DNA of 48,875 bases from Acidimicrobiia bacterium. Its GTDB lineage: Bacteria; Actinomycetota; Acidimicrobiia; Acidimicrobiales; MedAcidi-G1. Position 1 is the stretch's first letter; every line of letters begins with the position of its first letter. Positions 8,308-17,180 of the stretch are shown piece by piece. The notes below the pieces were generated by a model, which saw nothing but the letters and a program-made list of their open reading frames with translations, made no database searches and was not told where the DNA came from. A program made the position numbers and the translations under genes. The DNA lies in contig DQOF01000143.1 in assembly GCA_015658775.1 (NCBI GenBank), positions 1 through 48,875 of the forward strand, read 5' to 3'.

Positions 8308-9519
8308 ATGAAAATCCTGTTCGCTGATGCGCTTCCCGACGCGTTCGTCGACATCCTGCGGGCGCGTGGCGACGAATGCGTCGTCCGCCCCGATCTGGAT
8401 ACCGACAACCTGCCCGATTCGGTCGAGGACGCCGACGTGCTGGTCGTCCGCAGCACCGAGGTCACCGGCGAGGTGATCGACCGGGCCCAACGCCTGGGCC
8501 TCATCGTCCGATCGGGTGCAGGCACCAACACCATCGACTGTCAGGCCGCCGCCGACGCCGGCGTCTACGTCTGCAACGTGCCCGGCACGAACTCGGTCGC
8601 CGTCGCCGAACTCACGATCGGCCTGCTGCTGGCGATCGACCGCCACATCGCCGACGCAGCAGGAGACCTTCGCAACGGTGTCTGGAACAAGGAGCGGTAC
8701 AGCAGGGCCGAAGGCCTGCTGGGCAAGACGTTCGGGGTCATCGGCGTCGGCGAGATCGGCCTGGCCGTCGCCGATCGGGCACGCGCCTTCGGCATGGCCG
8801 TGATCGCTGAGCGAAAGCCCGGCCGGCGCCCGGACACCGAGGCACGAATCCGGGCGGCAGGCATCCGCCTGGTCGATGACATGGAAGACCTGCTGGAGCA
8901 GTCCGACATCGTGTCGATCCACGTTCCCGGCGGCTCTGCCACCACCGGCCTGGTCGACGCATCGTTCCTGGAGAAGATGAAGGACGGTGCCGTCCTGTTG
9001 AACACCAGCCGAGGAGAGGTGATCGACGAGGCCGCCCTTCTCCACGCCATCGAGACCAAGGGGATCAGGGCCGGACTGGACGTCTTTCGCGACGAACCCG
9101 GCAGCGGCAGCGACAGCTTCGCCTCTGAGCTGGCTACCAACCCCAACGTCGTCGGAACCCACCACGTCGGTGCATCCACACAGCAGGCACAGGACGCAAC
9201 CTCGGCCGGGACCATCGAGGTGATAGAGGCGTACCGGACCGGCGACCTCGTCAACTGCGTGAACATGGCCCGCCCCCGTGTGGGCGCTTCGACGATAACC
9301 ATTAGGCACTACGACCGGGTCGGCGTCCTGGCAGCGGTGTTCGAGGTCCTGCGCGTCGCCAAGATCAACGTACAGACCATGCAGAACAAGGTCTTCGAGG
9401 GCGCAAACGCAGCCGTGGCAATCATCGACATCGCGGGGAAGGTGTCAGAGAAGCTCACCGGCGAACTCAGCTCCCTGGACAACGTCATCCTCGTGCGAGT
9501 CACGGACCAGGACCAGTGA
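8308..9519 (+). CDS. serA: D-3-phosphoglycerate dehydrogenase
   Basis: A 403-residue D-2-hydroxyacid dehydrogenase for the first step of serine synthesis, 3-phosphoglycerate to 3-phosphohydroxypyruvate with NAD+. The NAD-binding motif is GVIGVGEIGLAVA. Catalytic segments NTSRGEVIDE (Arg), the Glu region DVFRDEPG and the His in VGTHHVGAS are present. The C-terminal 80 residues (from about MARPRVGAST) look like an ACT-type regulatory domain, so this is the shorter ACT-containing type rather than the long mycobacterial type. AGGAGAGG precedes the ATG. It leads an operon with DUF1015 and pabB-pabC and could supply serine/glycine as one-carbon carriers. Confidence 0.88.
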   Translation: MKILFADALPDAFVDILRARGDECVVRPDLDTDNLPDSVEDADVLVVRSTEVTGEVIDRAQRLGLIVRSGAGTNTIDCQAAADAGVYVCNVPGTNSVAVAELTIGLLLAIDRHIADAAGDLRNGVWNKERYSRAEGLLGKTFGVIGVGEIGLAVADRARAFGMAVIAERKPGRRPDTEARIRAAGIRLVDDMEDLLEQSDIVSIHVPGGSATTGLVDASFLEKMKDGAVLLNTSRGEVIDEAALLHAIETKGIRAGLDVFRDEPGSGSDSFASELATNPNVVGTHHVGASTQQAQDATSAGTIEVIEAYRTGDLVNCVNMARPRVGASTITIRHYDRVGVLAAVFEVLRVAKINVQTMQNKVFEGANAAVAIIDIAGKVSEKLTGELSSLDNVILVRVTDQDQ

Positions 9520-10790
9520 CCCTGCTGCGCCCCTTCCCGGGCCTGGTCGTCGACCCCGACTGGGCAGACCGCGTCACCACCGGCCCCTACGACGCCTATT
9601 CACCGATCCAGCGGGCGGCGATCGCCGCCGCCAACATCTACAGCTTCCTCCACGTCACGCGCTCGCAGGAAGATGTGGCACCAGAGTTGCGTGACGACGT
9701 CGAGGGTCTACTGGCCGGATGCAGCGCCGCCATGCAGCGGCTCTACGACGCCGGTGCCTACGTGGCCCACGATGAGCCGACCCTCTTCCTCTACCGCCTC
9801 ACAGTCGACCGGCCCGACGGCGGGGGCACAGGCCGGCACCGCCAGACCGGGATCATGGGCCTGGTCCCGGTGACCGAGGAGGACGACCGGCGGATTCTCC
9901 GGCACGAGGCGGTCCGGCCCGGCCGGACCGACCTGCTGGCGCGCCACCTCACAACCGTAGGGGCGTCGTCCAGTCCCGTCTCACTCACCTACCGCGCCAC
10001 CGGCGAACTCACAGCCGAGGTGGCACGCCTGTGTGCAGCGGAGCCGGTGCTCGAATCCAACAGCGAAGGGGTCGACCAGACCGTCTGGGCCGTCACCGGC
10101 GACGACGCCAGACGCCTGGTCGAACTGCTTGGCGACCGCGCCCTTTACGTGACGGACGGCCACCACCGACTCGCTGCAGCGGCCACAGCGAGGAGGCGTT
10201 CCACGGATCCCGACGGTCCGCTGGGCTGGGTCCAGGCCGTGCTGTACCCCGATACCGAGATGCTGGTGCTGCCGTTCCACCGGTGTGTCAGGGACCGCGC
10301 CGGACGCAGCGCAACCCAGCTCCTGGAGGCCCTCTCAGCCACCGGACATCTCGAGGACCGCTCCGATGCCGAGGACGCACGCCCTGACGCTCCCGGTCGT
10401 GTGGGCCTGTACCTGGACGGATCCTGGTACTCGCTCACCCTCGCAGGGGCCACGGGCGACCGGGCCGTCGACCAACTCGACGTGTCCCGTCTACAGGCTT
10501 CGGTACTAACACCGGTCTTCGGCATATCCGATGCCGGTAGCGACCCGGGAATCAGCTACATCCCGGACCCGCTGGGCCTGGATGTCCTGGTCGAGCGATG
10601 CGATGCCGACGGCCGCGTGGGCTTCGTCCTCCACCCCACATCGGTGGAGGAGTTGATGGCCGTCGCGGACGCCGACGAGAGGATGCCCCCCAAGTCCTCC
10701 TACTTCGAACCCAAGCCCCGGTCCGGGGTGTTCGTCCGACGCCTCGACCGGGAACACGGCCACACACCCGGTGAGGGCACCTTGCGGTGA
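9516..10790 (+). CDS. DUF1015 family protein
   Basis: A 424-residue protein of the DUF1015 family: N-terminal LLRPFPGL, then GPYDAYSP, NIYSFLHVTR, GLVPVTEEDDRRILRHE, and the conserved LYVTDGHHRLAAAATAR segment. The family often sits beside serA in bacteria and archaea, but I know of no settled biochemical function. The GTG start overlaps the serA stop as GTGA, and its own stop overlaps the next gene the same way. It is therefore coupled to serine and pABA synthesis. Confidence 0.85.
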   Translation: MTLLRPFPGLVVDPDWADRVTTGPYDAYSPIQRAAIAAANIYSFLHVTRSQEDVAPELRDDVEGLLAGCSAAMQRLYDAGAYVAHDEPTLFLYRLTVDRPDGGGTGRHRQTGIMGLVPVTEEDDRRILRHEAVRPGRTDLLARHLTTVGASSSPVSLTYRATGELTAEVARLCAAEPVLESNSEGVDQTVWAVTGDDARRLVELLGDRALYVTDGHHRLAAAATARRRSTDPDGPLGWVQAVLYPDTEMLVLPFHRCVRDRAGRSATQLLEALSATGHLEDRSDAEDARPDAPGRVGLYLDGSWYSLTLAGATGDRAVDQLDVSRLQASVLTPVFGISDAGSDPGISYIPDPLGLDVLVERCDADGRVGFVLHPTSVEELMAVADADERMPPKSSYFEPKPRSGVFVRRLDREHGHTPGEGTLR

Positions 10791-12571
10791 CCGCACCGAC
10801 GGTGCGCAGCGCTCTCCTGCAGTATCCCCTGGATGGAGAACGACGATGGCTGGCGTTCGACTCTCCCGTCGACACGATCGTCGCCGACGAACTGTGCGAC
10901 GTACCTGCTGCCATGGCGGAGGCGGCGCGGGCCGCCAGGGCCGGCCACTGGGTTGTAGGGATGGTGTCCTACGACGCCGGACCGGCATTCGATGACGCCG
11001 TGCGGGCCGCCAGGATGCGCCGGGTACCGCTGGTGTCGTTCGGCGTGTTCAGCGCACCGGGACTGGCCTCCAGGCCGACGACGAGCGGCGGCTACCACGT
11101 CGGCCCCTGGGTACCCAACAGGTCACGACCCGCCTACCTGACAGCCGTTCGCACCATCCGTGAGCTGATCGGCGCCGGCGAGACCTACCAGGTCAACTAC
11201 ACGATCCGGCTGCGTTCACCGTTCAGCGGAGAACCGCTCGGCCTCTTCGCCGACCTGGTGCGGGCCCAGCAGGCGGACCACGCCGCATACCTGGACATGG
11301 GCGACCGGGCCGTGTGCTCGGCATCGCCCGAGCTGTTCATCCGTAAGACCGGAAGCCGGCTCCTCTCCAGGCCGATGAAGGGCACCATCGGCCGCCACCC
11401 CGACCCCGAGTGGGACGCCATGGCGGCCGCCCACCTGGCCCGCTCCGAGAAGGACCTGGCCGAGAACACGATGATCGTCGACATGGTCCGCAACGACCTC
11501 AGCCGCATCGCCGATCCGGGGACGGTGAGGGTGCCATCCCTCTACAGCGTCGAGACCTACCCGACTCTGCACACCATGACCTCCACCGTGGTGGCCGAAT
11601 CCGCAGCCGGACCGGCCGAGATCTTCGCCGCCATGTTCCCCGCCGCCTCGATCACCGGGGCACCCAAGGTCCGGACGACAGAGATAATCGAGGCGCTCGA
11701 GGGCGACGGCCGGGGCATCTACACCGGTGCGGTGGGCGCCATCGCCCCCGACGGCACGATGGAGTTCAACATCGCCATCCGCACCGTCTGGATCGACCTG
11801 GCACGCGGCACCGCCGAATACGGCGTGGGCGGCGGAATCGTGTGGGACTCGGACCCGGCCGAGGAACTGCGTGAGGTGGAGCACAAGAGCCGTGTGCTGG
11901 GCCGGGCCCGTTCCGACTTCCGACTGCTGGAGACCATGGCGTGGACCCCCACAGACGGCGTGGCCCTACGTGGACGACACCTCGCACGCCTGACTGCTTC
12001 GGCCGCCCACTTCGACTTCGACGTGGACCTCCCGCTCGTCAACGGCCTGCTGGATGCCGTGTCGGCCGACGGTCCCCGTCGACTGCGGCTGCTGAGCGCA
12101 CCCGACGGAACCGTGGACCTCGAGGTTCTGGCCGCCCCGGATTCGGGACCGGAGCCGTGGAGGGTGCCACTCGACGTCCAGCCGATATCCAGCGAGCACG
12201 AGTTCCTGTTCCACAAGACCACGCTGCGGGAGGTCTACGACGCCGCAAGGGCCCGGTTCGCCGATTTCCCCGACGTGCTGCTCTGGAACGAGCGGGGCGA
12301 GATGACCGAGACCACCACAGGCAACCTGGTCGTCGAACTCGACGGTCGTCTGGTCACCCCGCCGGTCTCCTGCGGGCTGCTCCCAGGCACGTTCCGTGGC
12401 CAACTGCTCGACGACGGAGCGGTGACCGAGCAGGTGCTGCACCGCACGGATGTCGAGCGGGTGACGGCAGCGTGGATGGTCAACTCGGTCCGCGGCTGGG
12501 TTCCCATGACCATCGATGCCACCACCTCGCCCGACCCCGTCGGCGATCGGGCTGCACAACACCAACCCTGA
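10787..12571 (+). CDS. pabB-pabC: Aminodeoxychorismate synthase component I fused to aminodeoxychorismate lyase
   Basis: A 594-residue bifunctional protein. Residues about 10-370 are a chorismate-binding (PabB) domain with GETYQVNYT, SPELFI, SRPMKGTIGR, ENTMIVDMVRNDLSRI, GAPKVRTTEIIE and YTGAVG. Residues about 380-580 are a PLP fold-IV (PabC) domain with LLWNERGEMTETTTGNLVVE and VNSVRGWVP. Together they would convert chorismate and ammonia to para-aminobenzoate, the folate precursor; the glutaminase partner PabA is not here. The gene is translationally coupled (GTGA) to DUF1015. Placing pABA synthesis beside a THF-based one-carbon pathway makes metabolic sense, but the link is inference. Confidence 0.88.
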   Translation: MTAPTVRSALLQYPLDGERRWLAFDSPVDTIVADELCDVPAAMAEAARAARAGHWVVGMVSYDAGPAFDDAVRAARMRRVPLVSFGVFSAPGLASRPTTSGGYHVGPWVPNRSRPAYLTAVRTIRELIGAGETYQVNYTIRLRSPFSGEPLGLFADLVRAQQADHAAYLDMGDRAVCSASPELFIRKTGSRLLSRPMKGTIGRHPDPEWDAMAAAHLARSEKDLAENTMIVDMVRNDLSRIADPGTVRVPSLYSVETYPTLHTMTSTVVAESAAGPAEIFAAMFPAASITGAPKVRTTEIIEALEGDGRGIYTGAVGAIAPDGTMEFNIAIRTVWIDLARGTAEYGVGGGIVWDSDPAEELREVEHKSRVLGRARSDFRLLETMAWTPTDGVALRGRHLARLTASAAHFDFDVDLPLVNGLLDAVSADGPRRLRLLSAPDGTVDLEVLAAPDSGPEPWRVPLDVQPISSEHEFLFHKTTLREVYDAARARFADFPDVLLWNERGEMTETTTGNLVVELDGRLVTPPVSCGLLPGTFRGQLLDDGAVTEQVLHRTDVERVTAAWMVNSVRGWVPMTIDATTSPDPVGDRAAQHQP

Positions 12572-12616
12572 CCCGACCGGCCACCGGCCGCCACCTCACC
12601 ATGGAACGGCGTCGGC

Positions 12617-13588
12617 TCAGCCCCTGCGGCGCCGAATCTCCTCGGTGATGGCAGGGATCACCTCGTGCAGGTCGGCGATCACCGCGTAGCCGGCCTTGGT
12701 GACCATGTTGGCCTCGGAATCGGTGTTGATGGCGAGGATGTTCTTGGACGCCATGGCCCCCACCCAGTGCTGGATGGCTCCTGAGATGCCGCTGGCGATG
12801 TAGATCTGTGGAGCGATGCGTGTCCCCGTCTGGCCGACCTGGTCCGAGTGCGGTCGCCACCCGTTGTTCGTGACGGCCCGTGAGCAACCGACCACGCCGC
12901 CCAGCTCGGCGGCCAGCTCCTCCAGCGCAGCGAACTTCTCGGCCGAGCCGACGCCGCGGCCGCCGCCCACGACCACCGGCGATGTCGCCAGGGTGATTCC
13001 CTGGGTCAGCACCACCCGGTCGGCCACGACCGTGCAGGCTGCGGAGTCGGCGAGGTCGGCCGCAAAGGGCACCAGTGTCCCGGCGTCCGGCGTGTCGGCC
13101 GGTGTCGCCTCGACAGCGTGGTGGGCAACGGTCACGAGTCGGATGCCGGCCTCGAGGGTGGCGTCCTCGAGGAGGGATCCGCCCCACTGCATCCGGGTCA
13201 TGGACCAGGTGCCGCCCGGTGTGATCTGGCGACAGTTGGCGACGAAGGGCTCGTCCAACAGGGCGGCCACGTGGGCCAGCACCTCGTTTCCCCGGTCGGT
13301 GCCGCAGGCCAGGGCCGCCTCTGCACCCGTCGACCTGATGATCTGCGCAAGGGTCTCACCCCAGGCCAGCGGACCGAAGTCCCTCAAGACGGCGTGGGAG
13401 GCCACGTGCACCGTGGCCGCGCCGTAGGCACCGAGGTCGGCAGCAGCCGTCTCGGCACCTTCTCCGATGACGACCGCCTCGCAGGCCAGGCCGGCCGCTG
13501 CAGCCAGGTCACGGCCGAAGGTCAGCGCCTCGAGGGAGGCACCGGCGAGTACACCCCGATCGTGTTCGCACAGTACGAGGAGGCTCAT
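12617..13588 (-). CDS. etfA: Electron transfer flavoprotein alpha subunit
   Basis: A 323-residue ETF alpha subunit carrying the FAD site: GQTGTRIAPQIYIASGISGAIQH, then AINTDSEANM near the C-terminus. It accepts electrons from a flavin dehydrogenase with EtfB and passes them to ETF-quinone oxidoreductase. The ATG at 13588 overlaps the etfB stop (ATGA). It is the last gene in the FAD-GcvT dehydrogenase operon, so the dedicated electron donor is probably that enzyme. It ends tail-to-tail 45 bases from pabB-pabC; a small CGGCC-ACC-GGCCG hairpin at 12578-12590 lies between them. Confidence 0.92.
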   Translation of the reverse strand: MSLLVLCEHDRGVLAGASLEALTFGRDLAAAAGLACEAVVIGEGAETAAADLGAYGAATVHVASHAVLRDFGPLAWGETLAQIIRSTGAEAALACGTDRGNEVLAHVAALLDEPFVANCRQITPGGTWSMTRMQWGGSLLEDATLEAGIRLVTVAHHAVEATPADTPDAGTLVPFAADLADSAACTVVADRVVLTQGITLATSPVVVGGGRGVGSAEKFAALEELAAELGGVVGCSRAVTNNGWRPHSDQVGQTGTRIAPQIYIASGISGAIQHWVGAMASKNILAINTDSEANMVTKAGYAVIADLHEVIPAITEEIRRRRG

Positions 13589-14352
13589 GACAGGACCCCC
13601 AGTTCCTCGAGTAGGTCGACGACCGCCGAGGCGGCCTCGGGTCCGGTTCCCAGGATCACCGTCTCGCTGACCTGCTCGACCGGCCGGTGCAGACGAACCC
13701 TCGCCTGGCCCCCGGCCGGAGCGTCGGAGGTGACCGTGGCGACCTCGGCCTTCTTGGATGCGAGCCGGCCCTTCATGGTGGGATAGCGGGGCAGGTTGAT
13801 GCCCTCCTTGACACCCAGCACGGCGGGCATCGGCACCTCGTAGACCTCGAACCCACCGTCGATCTCACGTCGGGCACTCGCCGTGCCGTCGGCCAGGTCG
13901 ATGCCCTTTATCCCGTTGACGATGGGACGGCCGAGGGCGTGTGCCACCCGTACCCCCACCTGGAATCCGCCCGAATCCGCCGACTCGTTCCCGAACAGGA
14001 TCAGGTCGAACGGTCCATCGGTCGCCTCCAACCCGGCTATCGCAGAACCCAGGGCTGCGGCGGTGCGCTGGGGGTCCCAGTCGACGTCGGTTATCGGGAT
14101 GAGCACGAAGTGGTGGGCACCGACGCTGGCGGCGTACCGCAATTGCTCCTCGGCCGCTGCGGGCCCGAGGGTCAGGACGGTCACCTCACCACCGTGTTCC
14201 TCCACGATCCGGACGGCCTCCTCCACGGCGCACTCCTCGTGGGGGCTGGTGGTGAACCCGAGGTGGGCCGCGTCCACGGCCTGGCCGTCGGACGTGATGT
14301 TGATACGGGATCCCGGTGCGGGAACACGCTTGACGCAGACGAGTATCCGCAT
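13585..14352 (-). CDS. etfB: Electron transfer flavoprotein beta subunit
   Basis: A 255-residue ETF beta subunit: N-terminal MRILVCVKRVPAPGSRI, SPHEECAVEEAVRI and FGNESADSGGFQVG, which is the AMP/structural fold of this family. It forms the heterodimer with EtfA that shuttles single electrons. The ATG at 14352 lies eight bases after the FAD-GcvT dehydrogenase stop, and its stop overlaps etfA. The arrangement is dehydrogenase-etfB-etfA, as found for dimethylglycine and sarcosine oxidation modules that use ETF rather than oxygen. Confidence 0.92.
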   Translation of the reverse strand: MRILVCVKRVPAPGSRINITSDGQAVDAAHLGFTTSPHEECAVEEAVRIVEEHGGEVTVLTLGPAAAEEQLRYAASVGAHHFVLIPITDVDWDPQRTAAALGSAIAGLEATDGPFDLILFGNESADSGGFQVGVRVAHALGRPIVNGIKGIDLADGTASARREIDGGFEVYEVPMPAVLGVKEGINLPRYPTMKGRLASKKAEVATVTSDAPAGGQARVRLHRPVEQVSETVILGTGPEAASAVVDLLEELGVLS

Positions 14353-14360
14353 GGTCCGCC

Positions 14361-16892
14361 CTACGCCTTCATGCGGGTGTCGTCGGGATCGAACACCGCA
14401 CCGGTCGAGGCCACCTTCACCGGGTACAGCTCGTTCATGTACATGACCTGCAGGTCCGTGCCCGGGTGGGCCAGCTCGAGGGGCAGGTAGGACATGAGCA
14501 GGTACCTGCCGACCGACGGTCCGAACCCCGCCGAGGTGACCAGGCTGGCGCGACCGTGGGAGTCGACGATGCGGTCACCGTCGAGGGTCAGGATCGGCTC
14601 GTTGCCGCCCTGCATGAACCTGCGACGACCCTGGCCGTCGGTGAGGTCCTCGACGGTGAGGGTGCACATCCTGACCTCTGGGTCGCCCCTGTCGCGGGCG
14701 GCCAGGTAGGCCTCCCTGCCCATGAAGTCGGCTGCCTTCACCTTCGGGCGGGCCAGGCCGGCCTCCAGCGGGTTGTACTCGCTCTCCAGTTCGGCGCCCA
14801 TGAGGCGGTAGCCCTTCTCCAGGCGGCCGGAGGTTCCGTAGACGCCACCACCCGTCGGGCGGATGCCAAGGTCGGCGCCCACCGCCATCAGGGCGTCCCA
14901 GAGGACGGGCCCGTTGTCCCAGTCGGTGTAGATCTCCCAGCCGGTGTCGCCGACGTACGAGATCCGGAACAGCGCCGCGCTGATCTCTCGCCCACCACAG
15001 GCCAGTCCTGCCGGGATGATGCTTCCGTAGGGCGAACCGTCCTGGCTGAGGTCCTGGTCGGTCAGCTGCGCCAACACCGCCGGGGCGTTGGGGCCCCACA
15101 GGCCCAGGGTCGTGGTCTGCCGGGTGATGTTGCTGAACGCCACCGATCCGTCCGTCGGCATGTGTCGGCGGACCCAGAACTCGTCGCGACCGCCGTCGAA
15201 CACGCCGGTGACGATCCTGACCCTGTCCTCGGCCATGCGCATCATGGTGAGGTCGGAATGGAAGCCACCGTCGGGCGTGAGCCACGGCGTGTAGACCGAG
15301 CGGCCGACGGGAACGTCGATCCTGTTGACCGCCAGGTGGTCGGCGTATGCGACGGCACCGGGGCCCTCCAACTCATAGACCTGGAAGGCGCTGAGGTCGA
15401 CCAGACCGCAGTTCTCCCGCAGGTTCAGGTGCTCGCCGACGGTGATCGGGCTCCACCAGCGGTTGTCCCACTCCACGGGACGCTCCTCTATGCCGTACCG
15501 CTCGACGAGGTCGGCGTTCGAGCCGAACCACTGCGGACGCTCCCACGTTCGGGCCTGGAAGAACACGGCGCCCAGATCCTCCTGGCGCGCGAAGTAGGGG
15601 CCGACCTCCAGGTTCCGGCGGTTCTCCCACTGCTCCTGGGGGTGGACGATGCCGTAGGTCTTGTTGAAGCTCTCCTCGGCACGTGCCCATATGTGGTCGT
15701 CGCCACGCTCGGCGTCATAGAAGCGGGCGATGTCGGCACCGTGGGCGTCGATCACCCGCGGATATCCGTAGGTCATCCACTCGGCCACGACCTGTGCCAT
15801 TCCCGGCCCCTCCTTGACCCACACGGCCGCAGCGGACCAGAGGTTCCGGACCTCGATGGTCTCGCCGAGGCATGGCATGCCGTCGGGGGTGAGCGAGAGA
15901 AGGCCGTTGATGGCGTACTTGATCTCGGCGTCACCAAGCATGTCCATCAACTCGATGGCCTGCTCCATCTGTTCGTCGAAGTCGTCGGGCGTGAATGGCA
16001 TCTCGGTCGGCGAGAGCGCCGCTTCCTCGTTGGACGGGATCTCGTCGGGGTGGTGCAAGATGGGCCGGTGGCCGTAGGAGCCGACCTCCATCGAGCCGGC
16101 CGACTGGCGCTCGTAGCAGAAGGTGTCCATGTCCCGGACGATCGGGTAGCCGATCTCGTTGTTCGTCTCGGCCAGGATGTCGATCGGCCCGACGTCGGCC
16201 ATCTGGTGCACTGTGGGCACCAGGGGGATGGTGGCACCGGCCATGTTGGCGATGCGGTTCGACCAGACGCCGCAGGCGATCACGACGTGCTCCGCCTGGA
16301 CCGTTCCCTTGTCCGTGACGACGGCGCTTACCCTGGTGACCCCGCCCTCGCCCTCGACGGTCAGTATGTCCTGGACCTCGGTGCTGGCGAACACCTGGCA
16401 ACCGGCCTTGTCGACAGCCTCCCTGCGCATCCTGGTGCCGGTCTCTAGGGAGTCGACCACCGACACGGTCGGGCTGTGGAAGCCGCCCAGGATCACGTCC
16501 TCGTTGACGAAGGGCACCAGGTCCTTCACCTCGGCGGGCGTGAGAAGGTGGGCCTCGATTCCCCAGGCCTTGGCGGAGGTCATCCTGCGCGTCAACTCGT
16601 GCATGCGCTCCTCGGTACGGGCCACCTCGATACCGCCCGAGTCCACCGAAAGCCCCAAGTCCCGGTACTGGTCGGCACTCTGCTCACCGAGCAGAGCCAT
16701 CTCCTTGTTGTGGTCGACGGGGAAGATGAAGTTCGAGGCGTGGCCGGTTGAACCACCCGGATTCGGTAGCGGTCCCTTGTCGAGCAACACCAGGTCGGTC
16801 CAGCCCAACCGTGCAAGGTGTCCGACCAGACAACTGCCGACTATGCCGGCTCCGATCACCACGACGTTGGCGCGTGCGGGAAACTCGCTCAT
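14361..16892 (-). CDS. Dimethylglycine/sarcosine dehydrogenase-like FAD and GcvT-domain oxidoreductase
   Basis: An 843-residue two-part enzyme. Residues 1 to about 400 are a DAO-type FAD domain: GAGIVG at 14-19 and GGSTGHASNF, in which His51 matches the covalently flavinylated His of dimethylglycine and sarcosine dehydrogenases. From about 430 to the end is a GcvT/aminomethyltransferase domain with LRENCGLVDLSAF, the AGLARPKVK region and FMGREAYLA. The family removes an N-methyl group as a formaldehyde-level unit and gives it to THF as 5,10-methylene-THF. Start chosen at ATG 16892 behind AAGGAG. With etfB and etfA downstream, it would feed the respiratory chain. Dimethylglycine is the most likely substrate from context; sarcosine or another methylamine is possible. 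Confidence 0.85.
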   Translation of the reverse strand: MSEFPARANVVVIGAGIVGSCLVGHLARLGWTDLVLLDKGPLPNPGGSTGHASNFIFPVDHNKEMALLGEQSADQYRDLGLSVDSGGIEVARTEERMHELTRRMTSAKAWGIEAHLLTPAEVKDLVPFVNEDVILGGFHSPTVSVVDSLETGTRMRREAVDKAGCQVFASTEVQDILTVEGEGGVTRVSAVVTDKGTVQAEHVVIACGVWSNRIANMAGATIPLVPTVHQMADVGPIDILAETNNEIGYPIVRDMDTFCYERQSAGSMEVGSYGHRPILHHPDEIPSNEEAALSPTEMPFTPDDFDEQMEQAIELMDMLGDAEIKYAINGLLSLTPDGMPCLGETIEVRNLWSAAAVWVKEGPGMAQVVAEWMTYGYPRVIDAHGADIARFYDAERGDDHIWARAEESFNKTYGIVHPQEQWENRRNLEVGPYFARQEDLGAVFFQARTWERPQWFGSNADLVERYGIEERPVEWDNRWWSPITVGEHLNLRENCGLVDLSAFQVYELEGPGAVAYADHLAVNRIDVPVGRSVYTPWLTPDGGFHSDLTMMRMAEDRVRIVTGVFDGGRDEFWVRRHMPTDGSVAFSNITRQTTTLGLWGPNAPAVLAQLTDQDLSQDGSPYGSIIPAGLACGGREISAALFRISYVGDTGWEIYTDWDNGPVLWDALMAVGADLGIRPTGGGVYGTSGRLEKGYRLMGAELESEYNPLEAGLARPKVKAADFMGREAYLAARDRGDPEVRMCTLTVEDLTDGQGRRRFMQGGNEPILTLDGDRIVDSHGRASLVTSAGFGPSVGRYLLMSYLPLELAHPGTDLQVMYMNELYPVKVASTGAVFDPDDTRMKA

Positions 16893-17029
16893 TGTGTGCT
16901 CCTTCGCAGCGGAGGCCGGCCGAACGGGCGACTCCGGGCGTGTGGTCGACACCATCGGCGGGGCTCCGACGGACAACGTCGATGTGTCTGGAGGGAAGAT
17001 ACTGCGCTGGGAGGCTGTCCCATTGTGGC

Positions 17030-17057
17030 ATGATAGTTCCACGAAGTGGGAAAGCAA
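17030..17057 (-). promoter_or_regulatory. Candidate promoter of the FAD-GcvT/ETF operon with operator in its spacer
   Basis: On the minus strand TTGCTT (17057-17052) and TATCAT (17035-17030) are 16 bases apart. The spacer is largely filled by the near-palindrome TTCCCACTTCGTGGAA (17052-17037). A second related half-site, CCACAATGGGA on the same strand, lies at 17018-17028. This is part of a 288-base gap shared with the divergent SDR gene. Confidence 0.5.
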
Positions 17058-17180
17058 CGTGTCGGGACCACCATGCGGCACGTGATGGCTAGGGGCGCAG
17101 AGGCTGACCAGCGGCTAGGTTGCCACACCACCGACCGGCCGGGCAGGCCGGGAACGCCTCGACCCATGCTGGGAGGCCCG

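Noticed and set aside
14466-16448. A 660-codon plus-strand ORF opposite the FAD-GcvT gene
   Set aside because: It is an antisense shadow of a GC-rich gene: low-complexity Val/Gly/Asp/His composition, no family motif and no ribosome site.
16893-17180. Extending the FAD-GcvT protein or the SDR into the divergent gap, where both frames stay open
   Set aside because: Good ribosome sites and canonical N-termini mark the inner starts (16892 and 17181), and the extensions carry no family sequence but do contain promoter-like elements.
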